From assembly GCA_964244065.1 (NCBI GenBank), contig CAXTHH010000001.1, positions 124,001 through 188,000 on the forward strand: a stretch of 64,000 nucleotides of DNA. The letters run 5' to 3'. Below the pieces are notes generated by a model that ran no database searches, was not told the DNA's origin, and worked only from the letters and a program-made list of their open reading frames with translations. This stretch comes from JASLDZ01 sp964244065 (GTDB lineage Bacteria; Pseudomonadota; Alphaproteobacteria; Caulobacterales; Caulobacteraceae). A program made the position numbers and the translations under genes. Positions 48,099 to 55,720 of the stretch are shown in pieces (position 1 is the first letter of the stretch; every line of letters starts with the position of its first letter).

Positions 48099-49587
48099 GC
48101 CGCTCTGGACCTCGGCCGAGATCTCCGCCGCCACCGGCGGCGCGGCGCATGGGACGTTCTCCGCCGTCGGCGTCACCTTCGACAGCCGCGAGGTTTCGCC
48201 GGGCGACCTGTTCGTGGCCCTGCCGGGCGTCCGCGACGGCCACGACTTCGTCCCGGCCGCTATGGCCGCAGGGGCCGCGGGCGCGCTCACCGCCCGTCCG
48301 ACGGGGGAGGGGCTCCAGGTGCTCGTCCCCGACACATTGTGCGCGCTGGAGGCGCTGGGCGCCGCGGCGCGCGACCGCGCGTCCGCGCGCCGGGCGGCCG
48401 TCACCGGCTCGGTGGGCAAGACCAGCGTCACCCAGGCGATCGCCGCGTCCCTGCGGCTCGCAGGTCCCAGCCACAACTCCGTGAAGTCGTTCAACAACCA
48501 CATCGGCGTGCCGCTGACCCTCGCCCGCATGCCGCGCCGGACGGAGCGGGCCGTGTTCGAGATCGGCATGAACCACGCCGGCGAGATCGGGCCGCTATCA
48601 AGGCTGGTGCGCCCTCATGTGGCGGTGGTGACCAATGTCGGCCCCGTGCACACGGAGAACTTCGCCGACGGCGAGGCGGGCGTGGCGCGCGCCAAGGCGG
48701 AAATCTTCGAGGGGTTGGAGCCGGGCGGCGCGGCGGTGATCCCGGCGGACGGGCCTTGGGCGGCGTTCCTGCGCGAAGCTGCGGAGGCGGCCGGCGCGCG
48801 CGTGCTCACCTTCGGCGCGGCGGCGGCGGCCCAGGCGCGTCTCCTCTCCCCCTCGATGGGGGAGAGGCCGGGTGAGGGGGTGGAGGCACGACGTGTGATG
48901 GAGGGCTCGGGAGACGTCTCCGAGGCAGACCTCCAAGGTCGCGGCTCCACCCCCATCCCCGGCCCTTCCCCCATCCAGGGGGAAGGGGGCTTCCGCGTCG
49001 TCCTGCACGATCAGGAGTTGACCGTCCGAGTCGGCCAGCCGGGCGCGCACTGGGGCGTCAACGCGGCCGCCATCCTGCTCGCGTGCGGGGAGCTGGGCGT
49101 GCCCGTCGAGACCACGCTCCAGGCGCTGGCGAGCTTCGGCGCCCTCGCGGGGCGCGGGGCGGAGGCGGTCGTGCCCATCCCCGGCGGCGCGTTCACGCTG
49201 GTGGACGAGAGCTACAACGCCAATCCGATCTCGATGCGCTCGGCCTTCGACACGCTCTCGCGCCGCCCCGGCCGCCGCGTGGTCGTGCTCACCGACATGC
49301 TGGAGCTCGGCCCCGAAGGCGAGCGGCTGCACGCCGAACTCGCCGCTCCGGTGGAGGCCGCCGGGACGGCGCTCGCCTTCTCCGCCGGCCCGCTCATGCG
49401 CGCCTTCCACGAGGCGCTTCCGCCCAGCCTGCGCGGCGCCTGGGCGCCCTCCGCGGCCGAGCTCGCGCCCCTCGTGGCTGCGGCGGTGCGTCCCGGGGAC
49501 GTGGTGGTGGTCAAGGGGTCGAACGGGTCTAAAGCCTCGCTGGTCGCGGGGGCGCTGAGGGCGCTCGGCGGCGAGGGGACCGCCTGA
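48091..49587 (+). CDS. murF: UDP-MurNAc-tripeptide D-Ala-D-Ala ligase MurF with inserted repeat
   Basis: The 498-aa ligase adds D-Ala-D-Ala to the UDP-MurNAc-tripeptide. It shows GVTFDSREVSPGDLFVALPG, the ATP loop VTGSVGKTSVTQ, NSVKSFNNHIGVPLTL, EIGMNHAGEIGPLSRLV, VDESYNANPISM and KGSNGSKA. Residues about 250-300 (LLSPSMGERPGEGVEARR... to IPGPSPIQGEGG) have no counterpart in MurF; the DNA there is a palindromic repeat, read in frame. Without it the length would be about 448 aa, near the usual. GTG start at 48091. Confidence 0.95.
   Translation: MAEPLWTSAEISAATGGAAHGTFSAVGVTFDSREVSPGDLFVALPGVRDGHDFVPAAMAAGAAGALTARPTGEGLQVLVPDTLCALEALGAAARDRASARRAAVTGSVGKTSVTQAIAASLRLAGPSHNSVKSFNNHIGVPLTLARMPRRTERAVFEIGMNHAGEIGPLSRLVRPHVAVVTNVGPVHTENFADGEAGVARAKAEIFEGLEPGGAAVIPADGPWAAFLREAAEAAGARVLTFGAAAAAQARLLSPSMGERPGEGVEARRVMEGSGDVSEADLQGRGSTPIPGPSPIQGEGGFRVVLHDQELTVRVGQPGAHWGVNAAAILLACGELGVPVETTLQALASFGALAGRGAEAVVPIPGGAFTLVDESYNANPISMRSAFDTLSRRPGRRVVVLTDMLELGPEGERLHAELAAPVEAAGTALAFSAGPLMRAFHEALPPSLRGAWAPSAAELAPLVAAAVRPGDVVVVKGSNGSKASLVAGALRALGGEGTA
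48841..48990. repeat. CTCCCC-type palindromic element inside murF
   Basis: CTCTCCCCCTCGATGGGGGAGAGGCCGGGTGAGGGGGTGGA at one end and TCCACCCCCATCCCCGGCCCTTCCCCCATCCAGGGGG at the other form a long imperfect inverted repeat. The same type sits in gaps at 27525, 35797 and 57600. Here it lies inside a coding sequence and keeps the frame open. Confidence 0.85.
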
Positions 49588-50699
49588 TGCTGTACCTTCT
49601 GTGGGCCTTCCTGGAGCAGCACCAGGTCCACTGGTCCGGCTTCAACCTGCTGAAGTACCTCACCTTCCGCACCGGCGCGTCGCTGTTCACCGGCCAGCTG
49701 GTGGCGGTGGCCATGGGCAGCCGCTTCATCCGCTGGATGCGCCAGCGCCAGGGCCGGGGCCAGCCCATCCGCGAGGAGGGCATCGCCCGCCACGTGCTGG
49801 AGAAGGCGGGCACGCCCACCATGGGCGGCTTCATGATCCTGTTCGGCATGACGGTGGGCACCCTGCTGTGGGCCGACCTGTCCAACCTGTACGTCTGGGT
49901 CGTGCTGCTGGTCACCGCGGGCTACGGCGCGCTCGGCTTCCTGGACGACTACGAGAAGGTCACCAAGCAGACCACGGCGGGCGTCTCGGGCAAGGCCAAG
50001 CTGGCCATCCAGTTCGGCATCGCGCTCGCGGCCACGCTGGCGGTGGTGATGCTGGGCGCCCGCTCGCCGGAGACGGCGCACTTCGAGACCTCGCTCACCT
50101 TTCCGGTGGTCAAGCAGGCGGTGCTGAACCTCGGCTGGTTCTACATTCCCTTCGGCATGATCGTGATCGTCGGCGCCTCCAACGCGGTGAACCTGACCGA
50201 CGGGCTGGACGGGCTGGCCATCGTGCCGGTGATGATCGCGGCCGCCGCCTTCGGGCTGATCAGCTACCTGGTGGGCAACGCCATTTACGCCCAGTACCTG
50301 CAGGTGCACTTCGTGCCGGGTTCAGGCGAGCTTGCGGTGCTCTGCGGGGCCCTGATCGGGGCCGGCATGGGCTTCCTCTGGTACAACGCGCCGCCCGCCA
50401 AGATCTTCATGGGCGACACCGGCTCCCTGGCGCTGGGCGGGTGCCTGGGCGCCATCGCCGTGTGCACCAAGCAGGAGATCGTGCTGGCCATCGTCGGCGG
50501 CCTGTTCGTGGCCGAGGCGCTGAGCGTGATGATCCAGGTCGCCTACTACAAGCGCACCAAGAAGCGCATCTTCCTGATGGCCCCGATCCACCACCACTTC
50601 GAGAAGCTGGGCTGGGCGGAGTCCACCGTGGTGATCCGCTTCTGGATCGTGTCGATCATGCTGGCGCTGGTCGGCCTGGCGACGCTGAAGTTGCGATGA
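49587..50699 (+). CDS. mraY: Phospho-MurNAc-pentapeptide transferase MraY
   Basis: The 370-aa inner-membrane enzyme with about ten helices makes lipid I. It shows KAGTPTMGGFMILFGM, GFLDDYEKVTKQ, SNAVNLTDGLDGLAIVPVMI (catalytic Asp region), IFMGDTGSLALGG and MAPIHHHFEKLGWAES. The ATG overlaps the murF stop by one base (TGATG). Confidence 0.98.
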   Translation: MLYLLWAFLEQHQVHWSGFNLLKYLTFRTGASLFTGQLVAVAMGSRFIRWMRQRQGRGQPIREEGIARHVLEKAGTPTMGGFMILFGMTVGTLLWADLSNLYVWVVLLVTAGYGALGFLDDYEKVTKQTTAGVSGKAKLAIQFGIALAATLAVVMLGARSPETAHFETSLTFPVVKQAVLNLGWFYIPFGMIVIVGASNAVNLTDGLDGLAIVPVMIAAAAFGLISYLVGNAIYAQYLQVHFVPGSGELAVLCGALIGAGMGFLWYNAPPAKIFMGDTGSLALGGCLGAIAVCTKQEIVLAIVGGLFVAEALSVMIQVAYYKRTKKRIFLMAPIHHHFEKLGWAESTVVIRFWIVSIMLALVGLATLKLR

Positions 50700-50709
50700 C
50701 GCCCGCCCC

Positions 50710-52110
50710 ATGATCCCCGTCGGCGGCTTCGAAGGGCGCACCGTCGCCGTGTTCGGCCTGGCGCGCACCGGGCTGACGGCTGCGCGCGCCCTTCTGGCCG
50801 GCGGCGCGCAGGTGGCGTGCTGGGACGACGGGGAGGCGGGCCGCGCCGCCGCCGAAGCCGAGAGCCTGCCGCTGGTGGACCTGCGCGAGGCCGACTGGTC
50901 GTCGTTCGCCGCCCTGCTGCTCTCCCCCGGCGTGCCGCTGACGCACCCCGAGCCGCACTGGACGGTGGGCCGCGCCCGGGCCGCGGGCGTGGAGATCGTC
51001 GGCGACGTGGAGCTGTTCGCGCGCCAGGTGAACGCCGCGGGCGAGTGGCGCCGACCCAAGGTGGCCGCCATCACCGGCACCAACGGCAAGAGCACCACCA
51101 CCGCGCTCCTGGGCCACATCCTGAAGAGCGCCGGCAAGGACGCGCGTATCGGCGGCAACATCGGCGCGGGCGTGCTGGGCCTGGAGGACATGCACGGCGG
51201 CGCCGTCTACGTGCTCGAGCTGTCCAGCTATCAGCTCGACCTCACCTCCAGCCTCAAGGCGGACGCGGCGGTGTTGCTGAACATCTCGCCCGACCACCTG
51301 GACCGGCACGGCGGGATGGAGGGCTACGTCGCCGCCAAGCGCCGCGTGTTCATGAACCAGGCGGAGGGCGACACCGCCGTGGTCGGCGTGGACGATCCCT
51401 GGTGCCAGACCATCTGCACCGAGCTCGTGGCCGCGAACCGGCGCACCGTGCGGCCGATCTCAGCGGGCCGGGCCATGGGCCGCGGCGTCTACGCCCTGCA
51501 GGGCTTCCTGTACGACGCCACGGGCGACCGGGCGGCCGACGTGGCGGACCTCGCCAAGGCGCGCGCGCTCACCGGGCGGCACAACCACCAGAACGCGGCG
51601 GCCGCCTACGCCTGCGCCCTGGCGCTCGGCGTCTCCGCCACCGACGCGGCCCGCGCGCTGCTGAGCTTCCCGGGCCTCGCGCATCGGATGGAGGAGGTGG
51701 GCCGGGTCGGCGCGGTGCGGTTCATCAACGACAGCAAGGCGACCAACGCCGACGCCGCGCGCCAGGCCATGTGCGCCATCCCCCGCTTCCGCTGGATCGC
51801 CGGCGGCCGCGCCAAGGCGGGCGGGATCGAGCCCCTGTCCGACCTGTTCGACCGGGTCGAGCGCGCCTACCTGATCGGAGAGTCCGCCCCCGACTTCGCC
51901 CGCTCGCTGGAGGGCCGCGCCCCCGTGACGCAGTGCGGCACGCTGGAGGCCGCCGTCGCCGCCGCCGCCGCCGACGCCCAGGCGAGCGGGGGCGAGGAGG
52001 TGGTGCTCCTCAGCCCCGCCTGCGCCAGCTTCGACCAGTTCCCCGACTTCGAAGTCCGCGGCGACGCCTTCCGCGCCGCCGCCGAGGCGCTGGGCGCGGT
52101 GCGGGAGTGA
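50710..52110 (+). CDS. murD: UDP-MurNAc-L-Ala D-glutamate ligase MurD
   Basis: The 466-aa ligase adds D-Glu to UDP-MurNAc-L-Ala. It shows VAVFGLARTGLTAARAL (N-terminal Rossmann domain), the ATP loop ITGTNGKSTTTALLGH, GGNIGAG, ELSSYQLDLTSSL, NISPDHLDRHGGMEGY, FINDSKATNADAA and the late LLSPACASFDQFPDFEVRG. Eleven bases follow mraY. The downstream continuity of the cluster is broken here by the repeat/GIY-YIG block. Confidence 0.97.
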   Translation: MIPVGGFEGRTVAVFGLARTGLTAARALLAGGAQVACWDDGEAGRAAAEAESLPLVDLREADWSSFAALLLSPGVPLTHPEPHWTVGRARAAGVEIVGDVELFARQVNAAGEWRRPKVAAITGTNGKSTTTALLGHILKSAGKDARIGGNIGAGVLGLEDMHGGAVYVLELSSYQLDLTSSLKADAAVLLNISPDHLDRHGGMEGYVAAKRRVFMNQAEGDTAVVGVDDPWCQTICTELVAANRRTVRPISAGRAMGRGVYALQGFLYDATGDRAADVADLAKARALTGRHNHQNAAAAYACALALGVSATDAARALLSFPGLAHRMEEVGRVGAVRFINDSKATNADAARQAMCAIPRFRWIAGGRAKAGGIEPLSDLFDRVERAYLIGESAPDFARSLEGRAPVTQCGTLEAAVAAAAADAQASGGEEVVLLSPACASFDQFPDFEVRGDAFRAAAEALGAVRE

Positions 52111-52117
52111 CGTCACT

Positions 52118-52225
52118 CCCCCCCGTCGCCCTCGGGCCTGACCCGAGGGCCGGGCGCCGGTCGTGCGCGACCTCGCCAGCGCGCACCACGCTCGGCCCTC
52201 GGGTCAAGCCCGAGGGCGACGGAGC
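52118..52225. repeat. REP-like paired palindrome, block copy 1
   Basis: CCCTCGGGCCTGACCCGAGG and CCCTCGGGTCAAGCCCGAGG are separated by a GGGCGCCGGTCGTGCGCGACC spacer and followed by GGCGACGGAG. First of three closely related copies that bracket the two GIY-YIG copies. Confidence 0.88.
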
Positions 52226-52238
52226 GGGGCGGCAGGGG

Positions 52239-52410
52239 TCAAAGGTTCAGATCGAGGTAGAGGTCGCGCCACTCGGGGTTCTCGCGCTCGACCAGCTCCA
52301 GCTTCCAGGTGCGCCGCCAACGCTTGAGCGCCCGCTCGCGGCGGGTCGCTTCCGTCATCAGGTCAACACGCCCTGATGTAGACGGCCGGACAGACGAACC
52401 GACCAGCCAC
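52239..52410 (-). pseudogene. Decayed copy of the GIY-YIG nuclease gene
   Basis: Bases 52239-52364 match 52549-52674 of the intact gene with about four differences. 52374-52410 match 52815-52851, including the GTG start. The 140 bp between are replaced by nine bases (AACACGCCC), a net loss of 131 bp that shifts the frame: the copy would stop after about 15 codons. The GIY-YIG core is lost. Confidence 0.88.
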
Positions 52411-52426
52411 TCTCGCTGTCCATTCC

Positions 52427-52541
52427 CCCGTCGCCCTCGGGCTTGACCCGAGGGCCGGGCGCCGGTCGTGCGCGACCTCGCCAGCGCGAGCGCGCGCCAC
52501 GCTCGGCCCTCGGGTCAAGCCCGAGGGCGACGGGGTTCAGG
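52427..52541. repeat. REP-like paired palindrome, block copy 2
   Basis: Near-identical to the copy at 52118 (modules CCCTCGGGCTTGACCCGAGG and CCCTCGGGTCAAGCCCGAGG, same spacer start). The offset between copies 1 and 2 is 309 bp and between 2 and 3 is 440 bp; the 131-bp difference equals the deletion in the pseudogene. Confidence 0.88.
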
Positions 52542-52548
52542 CGGTGGG

Positions 52549-52851
52549 TCAAAGGTTCAGATCGAGGTAGAGGTCGCGCCACTCGGGGTTCTCGCGCTCG
52601 ACAAGCTCCAGCTTCCAAGTGCGCCGCCAACGCTTGAGCGCCCGCTCGCGGCGGATCGCCTCCGTCATCAGGTCGTGAGGCTCGAACCATACCAGCCGCG
52701 TGCAACCATACTTGCGCGTAAAGCCCGGGAGCAGGCTCTCCCGATGTTCATACGCCCTTCGAGCTAGATCGTTGGTGGAGCCGACGTACAGGACGCCCAG
52801 GGGCCGCGACGCCATGATGTAGACGGCTGGGTAGACGAACCGGCTAGCCAC
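52549..52851 (-). CDS. Small GIY-YIG nuclease domain protein
   Basis: The 100-aa protein is a single GIY-YIG domain: VYIMASRPLGVLYVGSTNDLARRAYEHRE has the paired GIY/YIG-type strands (VYI and YVG) and the catalytic Arg; ERALKRWRRTWKLELVE holds the metal-binding Glu. No DNA-binding domain is fused. The GTG at 52851, with GGAG seven bases upstream, includes the first strand; the ATG at 52815 would lose it. It is antisense to the cluster, between murD and ftsW, bracketed by REP-like repeats. Its role is unknown. Confidence 0.88.
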   Translation of the reverse strand: MASRFVYPAVYIMASRPLGVLYVGSTNDLARRAYEHRESLLPGFTRKYGCTRLVWFEPHDLMTEAIRRERALKRWRRTWKLELVERENPEWRDLYLDLNL

Positions 52852-52866
52852 CCTCGCCCTCCACTC

Positions 52867-52983
52867 CCACCTTCGTCGCCCTCGGGCTTGACCCGAGGGC
52901 CGGGCGCCGGTCGTGCGCCACGTTCGAGCGTCAGCCGGCGCCACGCTCGGCCCTCGGGTCAAGCCCGAGGGCGACGGAGGTGG
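52867..52983. repeat. REP-like paired palindrome, block copy 3
   Basis: CCCTCGGGCTTGACCCGAGG and CCCTCGGGTCAAGCCCGAGG with the GGGCGCCGGTCGTGCGCCACG spacer, ending GGCGACGGAGGTGGGG. It lies directly upstream of the intact GIY-YIG start. Confidence 0.88.
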
Positions 52984-53119
52984 GGAACAACGGAGCGCCA
53001 GCGGCGACGCGTCGCATGGTTAAGCTCGGCGGAGTGCGGCAGGATCGTGATGGCTCCGCGTGAAGTGCGGGTCCGCCAGCGCCGCAGCCGTCGAAGTCCG
53101 GCCCGCGCCGCCGACCCCC

Positions 53120-53209
53120 ATGCCGGCTCCCATGCTCGACGCCCTCGCCCTCGCCGCCACGGCGATGCTCGCCTACGTCTACACCATGCGCCCGCAGTCC
53201 CGCCCGTAA
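53120..53209 (+). CDS. Possible 29-aa membrane peptide before ftsW
   Basis: The ATG at 53120 opens MPAPMLDALALAATAMLAYVYTMRPQSRP, one hydrophobic helix with a basic tail, ending TAA. No good ribosome site is seen. The composition and the position before ftsW are the only support. Confidence 0.3.
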   Translation: MPAPMLDALALAATAMLAYVYTMRPQSRP

Positions 53210-53211
53210 GG

Positions 53212-53226
53212 TCAACGCGCGCTTAA
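53212..53226 (+). promoter_or_regulatory. CtrA-like site upstream of ftsW
   Basis: TCAACGCGCGCTTAA fits the CtrA consensus TTAA-N7-TTAA with one mismatch, 22 bp before the ftsW ATG. With the CckA-CtrA pathway present, cell-cycle control of ftsW is plausible; the site would allow transcription to restart after the repeat/GIY-YIG interruption. Confidence 0.5.
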
Positions 53227-53248
53227 CCCTGCCCGGCCAGGGTGGGGC

Positions 53249-54427
53249 ATGGCCTCGACCTATGCGCCGCACGCCTTCGCCCGGACCGACCGCTCGGCGC
53301 TCGGCCTGTGGTGGTGGACCACCGATCGCCTGCTGCTGGGCGCCACCGCCGTCCTGATCGGGCTGGGGGTGATGCTGTCGTTCGGCTCCAGCCCCGCCGC
53401 CGCCGCGCGGACGGGGATGCACGACCCGTTCCACTACGCCCTGCGCCAGTGCGTGTTCGGCGCCATCGCCGCCGCGGTGCTGGTGGGCGTGTCGATGCTC
53501 TCGCCGCGCGGGATCCGGCGCGTGGCCTTCTTCGGCTACCTGGCCGCCATCGGCGTGATGCTGATCCTGCCCATCGCCGGCCACTCGGCCAAGGGCGCGG
53601 CGCGCTGGCTGCAGCTCGGCCCGTTCTCGCTGCAGCCCAGCGAGTTCATGAAGCCCTGCCTGGTCACCCTGGCCGCCTGGATGTTCTCGGAGGCGCAGAA
53701 GGGCAGGGGCGTTCCCGGGGTGTCCATCGCCTTCGGCCTCTACGGCCTGGCCGTCGCGCTGCTGCTGGTGCAGCCGGACGTGGGGCAGACGGTGCTGATC
53801 ACCATCGCCTTCGGCGCGGCCTTCTTCATGGCCGGCGTGCCCTTCAAGTGGATCGGCATCATGGGCGGGGTGGCCGCCGGCGGCTTCGTCACCCTGGCGC
53901 TGACGATGAGCCACGTGACGGCGCGCTTCCGCAAGTTCCTGTCGCCCGACAAGGCCGACACCCACCAGGTGGACAAGGCGGCCGAGGCGATCGCCGCGGG
54001 CGGCCTGTTCGGCAAGGGGCCGGGCGAGGGCCTGATGAAGCGCCACGTGCCCGACCTGCACACCGACTTCATCTACTCGGTGGCCGCCGAGGAGTACGGG
54101 CTGATGTTCTCGCTCGCGCTGATCTCGCTGTTCGCCATCCTCGTGGTGCGCGGCCTCTACCGCGCCATGAAGCTGTCCGACGGGTTCGAGCAGGTGGCGG
54201 CGGCGGGGCTGTTCGTGCTGGTGGGGCAGCAGGCGCTGATCAACGTGGCGGTGAACTTGAACCTGATCCCGACGAAGGGCATGACCCTGCCGTTCATCAG
54301 CTACGGGGGCTCCTCCATGATCGCCATGGGGCTCACGCTCGGGATGGCGCTGGCGCTCACCCGCCGCCGCCCGGGCGCCTACGCCGCCTTCGAGGGCCCC
54401 GCGCGGGCGGGCGTCGCCCTTGGCTGA
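53249..54427 (+). CDS. ftsW: Septal peptidoglycan glycosyltransferase FtsW
   Basis: The 392-aa SEDS-family protein with about ten helices polymerises lipid II at the septum with FtsI. It shows KGAARWLQLGPFSLQPSEFMKP, LLLVQPDVGQTVLI, the loop GGLFGKGPGEGLMKRHVPDLHTDFIYSVAAEE, and NLIPTKGMTLPFISYGGSSM. The ATG at 53249 is preceded by a CtrA-like site. murG overlaps its end by 8 nt. Confidence 0.97.
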   Translation: MASTYAPHAFARTDRSALGLWWWTTDRLLLGATAVLIGLGVMLSFGSSPAAAARTGMHDPFHYALRQCVFGAIAAAVLVGVSMLSPRGIRRVAFFGYLAAIGVMLILPIAGHSAKGAARWLQLGPFSLQPSEFMKPCLVTLAAWMFSEAQKGRGVPGVSIAFGLYGLAVALLLVQPDVGQTVLITIAFGAAFFMAGVPFKWIGIMGGVAAGGFVTLALTMSHVTARFRKFLSPDKADTHQVDKAAEAIAAGGLFGKGPGEGLMKRHVPDLHTDFIYSVAAEEYGLMFSLALISLFAILVVRGLYRAMKLSDGFEQVAAAGLFVLVGQQALINVAVNLNLIPTKGMTLPFISYGGSSMIAMGLTLGMALALTRRRPGAYAAFEGPARAGVALG

Positions 54428-55532
54428 GGCGTCCGAGGGCTCGGGTGCGGGCCGCGTCGCCGTCGTCGCCGCCGGGGGCACCGGCGGCCACCTGTTCCCC
54501 GCCGAGGCCCTGGCGCGCGAGCTGGGCGGGCGCGGCTGGCGGGTGGTGCTGGCCACCGACTCGCGCGGCGCCCAGTATGCGGGCGACTTCCCCGCCGAGG
54601 AGCGGCTGGCGCTGGAGGCGGCCACCTTCCGCTCCGGCGACCTGCTCGGCATGGCGCGCGCGGGGCTGGCGATCACGGCGGGCGTCTCCAGCGCGCGCAA
54701 GGCCTTCCGTCGGCTGAGGCCCGCGGTGGTGTGCGGCTTCGGCGGCTACCCCTCCCTGCCGGCGCTGCTGGCGGCGAGGGGGCGGCGCATCCCCACCGTG
54801 ATCCACGAGCAGAACTCGGTGCTCGGCCGGGTGAACCGCTACCTGGCCCCGAGGGTGGACGCGGTGGCCTGCGCCTTTCCGATCCTGGGCAAGGCGACGC
54901 CGAGGATCGCTGCCCGGGCGCGCACCGTGGGCAACCCCGTGCGCCCCGCCATCCGCGAGCTCTACGATCGCCCGTACCCTGAGCTGGGCCCTTCCGTTCG
55001 CCTGCTGGTCACGGGCGGCAGCCAGGGCGCGCGACTTCTGTCAGAGCTCGTGCCGGACGCGGTGAGGCTGCTGCCCGAGGATCTGCGCGTGCGGCTGCGC
55101 GTGGAGCAGCAGACCCGTATGGAGTCGATGGAGTTCGCCCGCCGCGCCTACCGCGAGGCGGGGGTGGAGGCGGAGGTCGCGCCCTTCTTCCGCAACATGG
55201 CGGGCCGGCTGGAGGCGGCGCACCTGGTGATCGGCCGGGCGGGCGCCTCCACGGTGTGCGAGCTGGCGGTGGCGGGGCTGCCGTCGGTGCTGGTGCCGCT
55301 GCCGAGCTCGGCCGACAACCACCAATGGTTCAACGCCAAGGTGCTGGTGGACGCCGGCGCGGCCGTCTCCCTCGACGAGAACGGCCTCACCGCCGAGCAG
55401 GTGGCCGGGGTGCTGCGCGAGATGATCGAGACGCCGGGCGAGCTCGCCCGCCGCTCCGCCGCGGCCCGCGGCGTGGCCCGGCCGGACGCCGCGGAGAAGC
55501 TGGCCGACCTCGTGGAGGCCACCGCGCGCTAG
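54420..55532 (+). CDS. murG: UDP-GlcNAc:lipid I GlcNAc transferase MurG
   Basis: The 370-aa peripheral membrane GT28 enzyme makes lipid II. It shows VAAGGTGGHLFPAEALA, GFGGYPSLPAL, IHEQNSVLGRVNR, VTGGSQGARLLSE, VIGRAGASTVCELAVAGLPSVLVPLPSSADNHQ. Start is TTG at 54420, overlapping the ftsW end; the conserved glycine loop begins at residue 18, so no later start is possible. Confidence 0.97.
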   Translation: MAEASEGSGAGRVAVVAAGGTGGHLFPAEALARELGGRGWRVVLATDSRGAQYAGDFPAEERLALEAATFRSGDLLGMARAGLAITAGVSSARKAFRRLRPAVVCGFGGYPSLPALLAARGRRIPTVIHEQNSVLGRVNRYLAPRVDAVACAFPILGKATPRIAARARTVGNPVRPAIRELYDRPYPELGPSVRLLVTGGSQGARLLSELVPDAVRLLPEDLRVRLRVEQQTRMESMEFARRAYREAGVEAEVAPFFRNMAGRLEAAHLVIGRAGASTVCELAVAGLPSVLVPLPSSADNHQWFNAKVLVDAGAAVSLDENGLTAEQVAGVLREMIETPGELARRSAAARGVARPDAAEKLADLVEATAR

Positions 55533-55557
55533 CCCCCCCGCAATGCGCTCGTGCTCA

Positions 55558-55675
55558 CCTCCTCCGTCGCCCTCGGGCTCGACCCGAGGGCCGGGCGCGG
55601 ATCGTGCGCCGCCCCACCCGTGGAGCCGCTGACGGCTCGGCCCTCGGGTCGAGCCCGAGGCGACGGGCAGGGTGA
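55558..55675. repeat. REP-like paired palindrome between murG and murC
   Basis: CCCTCGGGCTCGACCCGAGG and CCCTCGGGTCGAGCCCGAGG are head-to-head, with the GGGCGCGGATCGTGCGCC spacer. They fill most of the 188-bp gap, which shows no other feature. Confidence 0.85.
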
Positions 55676-55720
55676 TGCGGGGCCTCGCCACCCGGCGCGC
55701 ACCGCATTAATCACCGACGC

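Noticed and set aside
52549..52851. GIY-YIG protein as a homing endonuclease inside an intron or intein
   Set aside because: It is free-standing, lies between complete genes, and neither neighbour is split.
52118..52983. CRISPR array, suggested by three similar repeats
   Set aside because: The repeats are over 100 bp, palindromic, and the spacers are copies of a gene.
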